Origin: Flaveria trinervia
Lineage: Eukaryota > Streptophyta > Magnoliopsida > Asterales > Asteraceae
Reading direction: 5' to 3'
DNA length: 64,000 nucleotides
Assembly: GCA_025506515.1 (NCBI GenBank)
Contig: CM046442.1
Coordinates: 111,734,491 to 111,798,490, forward strand
Shown: piece by piece, positions 57,550 through 64,000 of the stretch
Layout: the number at the start of each line of letters is the position of its first letter
Numbering within the stretch: position 1 is the first letter of the stretch
The notes under the pieces: model-generated
Told to the model about the DNA's origin: nothing
The model's database searches: none
Seen by the model: only the letters and a program-made list of their open reading frames with translations
Position numbers and translations under genes: made by a program

Positions 57550-57815
57550 GGGGCAAGCGACTGGTCGCTCGAATGAACTCCAATCGCACGATTGAACCTT
57601 GCGATTGGATCATTCGACCGACTGAACTACCCGAATGAGTCCAGTCGGCAGATTGAACTCAATCGCATGTCTCAGTCGGCAGATTGAACTCAATCGCATG
57701 CCTCAATCAGCCGATTGAACTCAATCGCATGTCTCAAACACCCGATTGAACTCAGTCGCATGTCTCAAACAGGCGACTGACTTCAGTCGCATGATTCATT
57801 CGCACGAATGAATCA
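57550..57815 (+). repeat. Second palindrome-motif array, inside the predicted leader intron
   Basis: Regular units of about 34 bp with GATTGAACTCAATCGCATGTCTCA repeat four to five times, flanked by looser CATTCGCACGAATGA copies. Confidence 0.88.
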
Positions 57816-57898
57816 AAATGACTTTCAACTTTACACTTAGAACAGAAGTTTTCATGTCTTATGTCTTAATAGTTCTATGTCTTGTGTGTTACAGATAA

Positions 57899-60800
57899 AT
57901 GGCAGAAAAGTGGACCATAAATCCCAAGCACAACATCTGTGCCCACTTGGATCACACCACCAGGAACGGGGCTGAGTTTACCGACATAATTGCATTTCTG
58001 AGACGGTCCCGGATCTATAAGGCGATCTCCACTCCTTGCACGCCTTACAGATCACTCCATCAGGCATTCTGGGAAAATGCCTCGGTGGACCGCTCTCGTG
58101 AGCCTTACTGTATCAGGAGCTCCATACTGGGCCATGATATTGAGATCTCTGCCGCCGATATTCAGAGGGTCCTAGAGTTCGGGGAGGATGCTGATCATCC
58201 TACAAAACTACATCCATTGACTCTAAGAGGATGCTTCCTAAGGCTAAAGTACGCTGGGGATATCAACTCAGGTGTGCTCAACAAGAGCAACCTGAGCCCC
58301 CAGTACAAGTACTTAGCACACGTGATTCTAAAGTGTGTAGCTTCGAGGAGGGGTGGGTTTGACGACCTCTCAGACTAGATTCAAAATGCCTACGTGGCAC
58401 TGGTTCTGAACCACCCCTTTAGTTATTCCAGCATGATATTCTCCTACTTGGTGGAGAATTTGGAGGTAAAGGGAAAAGAGGGGTTCTGTATGTACCCCAG
58501 ATTCTTACAGCTCATCTTCAACGAGAAGCTGCCACAGTTGCCCAAAGAGAGTCATGACGCAGTGGCTTTGGAATAATGGATGATACTACTCTGGGCAGGA
58601 TGAGAGTTTACAGGGGAAAGCAGATTAAGCCCCAAGTGAAGAGAATGATTAGCCACTTAGCAGATGAAAGCTATGTGGCACCGGGGAGACGCCAATGGCG
58701 TCACGAGGACAGTGACTCCGACGTGGAGCCAATTGTCCTCCCTACTGATGACTCTGAGGAGGATGACATTGAGGATGAGGCTGTTCCATCCCGAGGCATC
58801 GTGTCTGACTCTGTTCCCTCCGTGTCTGTCTCACCTGCTGAGGTAACTGAGTCAGCAGGATTCCATCAAGATTTTGTGCTTACCGAGGAAGATGAAGATG
58901 AATCTGATGAGGAGCCATTGACCCGGACTGTGGGAAGGAAAGTGGTTCCCACAGAACACGGGTTGAGGGTTGTCGGTGAACAACCGAGAGGCTCCGGAGA
59001 TACAGAGACTGATCCATCATATGCTCCGGAGTCCTCAAGCGGGATTGAAGGGGAGCATCCACCTCGAGGGGAACGAGGAGAAAACGGATGGCTCAACCCC
59101 ATGGCCAGAAAAAAAAAAAGCGTAAGGTAACCTTCATCACCACCACATCCCCCATCCCTCCACCACTACCACCACTGCAGACACACCTTCCACCACCATA
59201 CCTCTCCCCACAGCAACCACAACCACCACCATACCGATCACCACAAGCCAGACCCCTGCTACCACTACTTCATTCACCCCACACTCACCACCACCATCAT
59301 CCAGACCTTACCCGATATTCACCACCTCCACCACCACCAGTAGCCACCAAACCGAGCCCTCAGCCTACCCCTCACACACCTCTAGATCTCCTCTACCTCC
59401 AATCGGGGTAGAGGAACAACTGGCAGCCTTAAATAGAATGGTATTACGACTGCTGGCGGCTGATGAGGAAAAGACCTCTCAGATCCGCCAGCTCACCGAC
59501 CTGACTGCTGCACAATCGTAGAAAATTGCAGAGCAGGATCGAGCTATTGAGGAGCAGGCCCAGAATTGGCTGCTCAGAACACTCAGTTGGACCAACTCCG
59601 AGCACAAAGCGTCACAGCAGGTAAGCAGATAGAGGAGTTGGAAAAGGCGAAGAGGTCCATTTTGCTAAAATTGAAAGGATCAAAGAGGAACCTCTAAAGA
59701 TAAAGGATGGAGAAAGAGATAGTGAGGATGATGATGATGATGATGATGACAGTGATTCTGATGAAGAGAAAACAGAAGAGTGGTGTGCAGATGAAGAGAC
59801 TGAAGAAGGAGAAGCAGCTGAATCTGTCTTAGCTCCAGGTCAGGAGCAGAGAACAAAGAACCGACAGGATCAGTCAGCTTCTACTTCTGCACCTTCACAC
59901 GGAGACTAGCATACATGATAAAAGTAATAGTGGATGTTTATGTATTTAATTACTTTTGTATTCTGTATTGAAAAACGATGTACTGAATGTTAATATTAAC
60001 TTAATGCATTTTGTTTGATATATTACTAATGATTTGAATGTGAAATGTGTAAATCAAACAGATCCAAAGTACCACAGAGATGAGTTTGATATTGCTCCCC
60101 TTCACAGGTCAAGTCTCAACTCACAATGATTCTTGATCTGCAAGGGATTGTCAGAAGGTCAGTGAGTTATACACCTGAAGAAGGTGAAATAATTCACGAC
60201 CTATCTAACGTGCAACTGGCAGAAATGTTCAGACTCAATCCTGATGATATTGTCAAGGATGCTCCAACAGTTGATTCAACCAGTGACGACGAACTACACG
60301 ACGTTGATGAAGTTGAGGTTGAAGATATTGCTGCTGAAGAGTACCCTCAATACGCTGACAACGCGGGTAATGTGGTCCCCAATCTGGGTGAGTCCCTAGT
60401 CAGTGATATGTTTGAGGTACTAGACAAGATGGAGCAGGAAGCAGGAAAGACCGAAGGAATGGCCCAAGCCTCAAACGATGATGTATACATTCGAAAGGCT
60501 GAGTGGGCTGAATGTTTTAAAGAAGTCAGAGCCCAACGTGATGCACCGAAGAGGGATGCCTACACCAAGTTCTACAGCGTCAAGAAAAATCTTACGGTGT
60601 CAGGCAGGATTATAGCATGGGCATATTTTGACGATCTTAACGTTTATGCCGTTAAGAGGGAAAATGGCATAGAGTACTTTAGATTTCCACATGATCTAAA
60701 GACTCTACCAGGATTTGAGCTCAACCAGATGGCCAAATTGAAGCTGTTGTATGCTGACCCGAGAAAGATGTCAGGCTGGTTTGAGACTGCCCTCAAGAAA

Positions 60801-61244
60801 GAGTACCACACCAGATGGATTAACTTCAGACCTCAACAACCTACAAGGTATATTAGAAGGTCTGAGATGGATGCCATTACTGGAAAACCTAAGATTGTGT
60901 TGAAGTGGAGTCCTCCTCGCACTATGTCGAGAATCCCTCTCAGGGAAATGCCACAGGACTTCACTCCACACTTCAAATGGTGGTACTATGATTGGAGAAC
61001 TGCTGAAGCTGTCATAGTTCTGAACAAAGGGGATCAAATGGATACTGTCAGGGTATTCGACCCAATGTGGCTAACTAACTTGTCTGCTAATGATGTCTAT
61101 ACATTATACAAGTGGCCACTGTACTATGACACACAAGACATTGTACAAGCCCTCCAGTTCCAAAATGTTATACGACTTTGCTTCGCGTTTGATATTCACG
61201 CGGGAGTCACACAAGAGACAAGTACAAGAAATATGAGAAGGTAA
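57899..61244 (+). pseudogene. Element D extra ORF after pol (env position), broken
   Basis: ATG 57899 follows the possible splice acceptor. Frame 57899-58576 is open apart from TAG at 58376 and holds HQAFWENASVDRSREPY and CMYPRFLQLIFNEKL, the FW and YPRF motifs shared with C and E. After a shift near 58573, an acidic region follows (58576-59130). At an A-run near 59110 the frame is lost; the alternative frame reads KKKKRKV, an SV40-type nuclear localisation signal. A Pro/His/Thr-rich linker, a Gln/Glu coiled-coil-like part (59405-59640, with TAG) and an Asp/Glu run encoded by a GAT repeat (59731-59760) come next. The C-terminal part (60126-61244) is one intact 372-codon frame with GRIIAWAYFDDLNVYAVKRE and FKWWYYDWRTAEAVIVL, aligning with the C copy. 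Function unknown. Confidence 0.77.
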
Positions 61245-61279
61245 TGAAGAAAACAAGACATTAGAGAGATCTAGGTCCA

Positions 61280-61289
61280 AGGGGGAGTT
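61280..61289 (+). other. Element D polypurine tract
   Basis: AGGGGGAGTT immediately precedes the 3' LTR; it would prime plus-strand DNA synthesis. Confidence 0.9.
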
Positions 61290-61996
61290 TGTTGATACAT
61301 GTATGTCCCTAGATCGTGATATGTGATGTAATAGATCTTGTTTAGTATGATTAATGAACTGATATTGATAGTCTGTTGGTTATAATGTTTAATAGTTCAT
61401 TAATGAGTCGTAAATGAATTGATTGAGTTTATGATTACTTGAATGATTACATATAATATTATATTAATTAACTAAAACATTCAAACTTAACTTAATGAAG
61501 TTCCCATGCGAATGGCTCATGCGAATGAACCATAAGCATGAAGAACCTCATACGATTGACTCAGTCGCATGACTGAACCAGGAGACTGGATCAGTCGTAC
61601 GACTGTAACATAAGATTGGCTCAATCGCACGACTGAACACTCAGTCGCACGAATGAACCAACCGCATGGTTCAATCGCACGACTGAACCAAACTAATGGT
61701 TCAGTCGCACGATTGAAGAGTGCCAACCTATAAATACAACTCAATCGTGAAAAACGAGAGATTCGATCAAGTTCAATTCCATACGAACCCTAGCCGTCCA
61801 GAAACCTTCCAAATCGTTCTCCAAGTTCATAGAACACATTAGATCGATTCCTTATCGACTTCTAACGTTAGTTTCAATCCTTGATTGATTCTTCATGTGT
61901 CTCACTGATTGGATCGCCAATCAAATAGGATTCCGCACTATTTGATCCAGTATACACGTGATCTCTAGGTATTTCAGTCGAATACCAGGTCTAACA
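61290..61996 (+). repeat. Element D 3' LTR
   Basis: It matches the 5' LTR throughout and starts two bases after the AGGGGGAG tract. Its TATA box is at 61729-61736. Confidence 0.94.
61729..61736 (+). promoter_or_regulatory. TATA box of the element D 3' LTR
   Basis: Same sequence and position as 52509-52516 in the 5' LTR; in a 3' LTR it could read out into E'. Confidence 0.7.
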
Positions 61997-64000
61997 CATT
62001 GCCTGCTTGCAGGTACTGCACATGGATTTATTTGGTCCTGTGAGAGTGATGAGCATGGCAAAAAAGAAATACTGTCTGGTAATTGTGGATGATTACTCCA
62101 GTTCATATGGACTTTCTTTCTACATTCAAAGGATGAGGTTGCTCAGAAGATTATAAACTTTGTGCTGTATGTTGAGAAGCAGTATTCCCTATCAGTCAAG
62201 TGTATAAGGAGTGACAATGGTACTGAATTCAGAAACCATACACTTGATGATTTTTTCTTTCAAAAGGAATCAGAAGGCAGTTTAGCATCCCAAGGACTCC
62301 AGAACAAAATGGAGTAGTGGAGAGAAAGAACAGGACTTTAATTGAAGCCGCAAGGTCCATGTTGGCTGACTCTGGTTGCCTTTGACTTTTGGGCTGAAGC
62401 TGTCAATACAGCTTGCTATGTGCAGAATAGAGTGTTAGTAAATCAGAGGTGATGAAGACTCCATATGAAGCTCTACATCATTTGGCTCCTTTGATTTCAT
62501 TCTTCAGAGCCTTTGGATGTCCTTGTTTCATTCTCAACACAAAGGGTCAACTCCACAAATTTGATCCTAAGGTGGATGCAGGGTATTTTGTAGGTTATTC
62601 ATGCACTTGCAAGGCATACAGAGTCTTCAAATGCAGAACAAAGATAGTTAAAGAAACCTTGCATGTGAAATTCAATGAATCTCCTAAGGATAAAATTCCA
62701 TAAAACCCTATGGAGTTGTTTGATCTGGACATACTGCAATATGCTCCTTATCAAACTCCAGCTGTTGCAGATCATGTGGATAAATCATCTTCTGCAGCAA
62801 GTCTTCCACCTGGTGGTACTGAAGATGATGATGATATCAGTACTCACCTTTTCAAGTTTAGTGACCAACTGCCTGAGTCTGCTAAACTTGATGTTCCTGT
62901 ACCTTCAGCAGCTCCATCCACAACAAATGCTGATAAGATTTCTGATTCCTCTACATCGTTTGATTGCCATCTAATACTTGGTTTCAAGAATCTGAATCAA
63001 CATCTGCTGATGCTGAACCAAATACAAACACTTGCACTGATCTTATCGTGCACCAAGAGTTGAAGAATCACCCCATGTCTCAAATCATTGGTGGTATCAA
63101 TGCTGGCGTCTCAACCAGAAGTCAATTGTCTAACTTGTGCTTCTATGCTCTCTTCATCAGTCAGCAAGAGCCAAAGAACTATCATGTTGCTTTGAGAGAC
63201 AATGGATGGGTGGAAGCCATGCAGCTTGAGCTACTTCAGTCAAGAAACACAAGTGTGGGAACTGGTTCCTCTACCCCCAAGTAAGTGTGCAATAGGCACT
63301 AAATGGGTGTTTAGGAACAAAACAGATGAAAATGGGCTTATTGTTAAGAACAAGGCCAGACTGGTTGTTCAGGGGTTTTCACAAGAAGAAGGTATTGATT
63401 ATGATGAGACCTTTGCCCCTGTAGCCAGACTGGAGGCAATTAGATTGTTCCTAGCCTATGCTGCATTTCACAATTTTAAAGTTTTTCAAATGGATGTTAA
63501 AAGTGCATTTTTATATGGTAAAATAAAAGAAGAAGTTTATGTAGTCAACCACCAGGTTTTGAGGATAATAAACATCCAGATTAGGTATACAAGCTTGATA
63601 AGGCTCTTTATGGGTTGAAACAAGCTCCTAGAGCTTGGTATGAGACATTATCAAATTTTCTTCTTCAAAATAATTTCACTAGAGGCTCCATAGATAAAAC
63701 TTTATTCATTAAGAAGGTGGATCAGCATAAGCTACTTGTTCAAATTTATGTTGATGATTATTTTTGCATCCTCTGATCCCCAGTGTGTGATGACTTTACC
63801 AATTTAATGCATAAGAAGTTTGAAATGAGTGCAATGGGAGAATTATAGTTCTTTCTAGGATTGCAAATCAAACAAAAGGCTGATGGGACTTTCATTCATC
63901 AGTCTAAATATACAAAAGATCTTTTGAATAAGTTTGATTTACAAAATTGTAAGCCCTGTTCTACTCCCATGTGCAACACCACACAACTGGATACAGATCA
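61997..64000 (+). pseudogene. Element E' integrase and reverse transcriptase, continuing past the window
   Basis: Integrase resumes with LHMDLFGPVRVM and LVIVDDYSS, then IRSDNGTEF, PEQNGVVERKNRTLIEAARS (the DDE-type core, with shifts near 62100, 62250 and 62380) and AFGCPCFILNTKGQLHKF. A Ser/Asp-rich linker (62710-63060) follows. RT starts NGWVEAMQLELLQ near 63205 and reads VVQGFSQEEGIDYDETFAPV and VFQMDVKSAFLYGK. Shifts near 63540 and 63760 spoil QIYVDD. Sequence is almost the same as 48891-48084 of E in reverse. RNase H lies beyond the window. Confidence 0.9.

Larger units (their letters stand above)
55321..57898 (+). other. Element D spacer between gag/pol stub and extra ORF
   Basis: 2.6 kb non-coding. 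It contains an AGGGGGAG tract (55455-55462), a 34-bp segment repeated at 56036-56069 and 56111-56144, the palindrome array (56875-57165), a TATA-like TATTTAAG (57172) and a possible leader intron (57317-57894) that itself contains a second array (57550-57815). Confidence 0.75.
52071..61996 (+). mobile_element. Element D: complete, young, non-autonomous Sirevirus-type copia
   Basis: Two nearly identical LTRs (52071-52779 and 61290-61996) flank an interior with primer site, gag, spacer, extra ORF and purine tract. The identical 5-bp duplication CATTG (52066-52070 and 61997-62001) proves one intact insertion event. Protease, integrase, RT and most of RNase H are missing: gag is joined in frame to the last 73 codons of RNase H. 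Movement therefore needed enzymes from another element. I count about five substitutions, all transitions, and four single-base indels between the LTRs. Confidence 0.93.
48930..64000 (+). mobile_element. Element E': Sirevirus-type copia, gag to RT, interrupted by element D, continues past the window
   Basis: It starts in mid-gag at the head-to-head junction with E and runs through gag (48931-51426), protease and pre-integrase (51437-52070). It resumes at 61997 after the D insertion, with integrase and RT to the window end. Removing D and one copy of the CATTG target duplication rejoins the pre-integrase cysteine region with the integrase core. Confidence 0.85.

Overview
The window is plant nuclear DNA. 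A spliced MATE/DETOXIFICATION-type transporter gene with GT-AG introns sits in AT-rich sequence between nested LTR retrotransposons, most of them Ty1/copia of the Sirevirus (SIRE/Maximus) type. A eudicot is likely; Asteraceae is only a guess from the style of the elements. No rRNA, tRNA, CRISPR array or bacterial operon was seen.

Layout. 1-6297: 3' part of a decayed Ty3 chromovirus (A) with a complete 2.2 kb LTR. 6298-8701: 5' end of a minus-strand copia element (B), apparently split by A. 8702-22816: a long plus-strand Sirevirus-like copia element (C) with gag, pol, a spacer and a large extra ORF after pol. 23173-24010: Ty3 reverse transcriptase remnant (F). 26705-30661: the transporter gene, minus strand, eight exons, one frameshift. 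34136-35481: a Pack-MULE with a perfect 9-bp target duplication, carrying pieces of an SMXL-like gene and probably an F-box/kelch-like gene. 35493-36775: a long degenerate inverted repeat. 38059-38418: a small non-autonomous Helitron. 38487-41672: a short internally deleted copia element (G), interrupted by a solo LTR of the B family. 42222-48929 (minus) and 48930-64000 (plus): two members of one Sirevirus family (E and E') joined head to head. E' is split at a perfect CATTG target site by element D (52071-61996), a young, complete but non-autonomous Sirevirus relative.

Main observation. C, D and E each carry, downstream of pol, a homologous extra ORF without hydrophobic segments obvious by eye: an N-terminal domain with an FW motif and a YPRF motif, a Pro/Ser/Thr-rich linker, a charged coiled-coil-like part and (in C and D, weaker in E) a C-terminal domain. 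In each element a family-specific array of short inverted repeats lies directly upstream of a TATA-like box twice: in the LTR, and in the spacer upstream of the extra ORF. In C and D a possible 5'-UTR intron ends just before the extra ORF's ATG. I infer a second, LTR-co-regulated promoter that makes a separate mRNA for the extra ORF. The motif differs between families but matches between LTR and spacer within a family; this is the part of the window most worth following up.

Almost all retroelement reading frames are broken by stops and frameshifts, so they are entered as pseudogenes. The only apparently host-encoded gene is the transporter.
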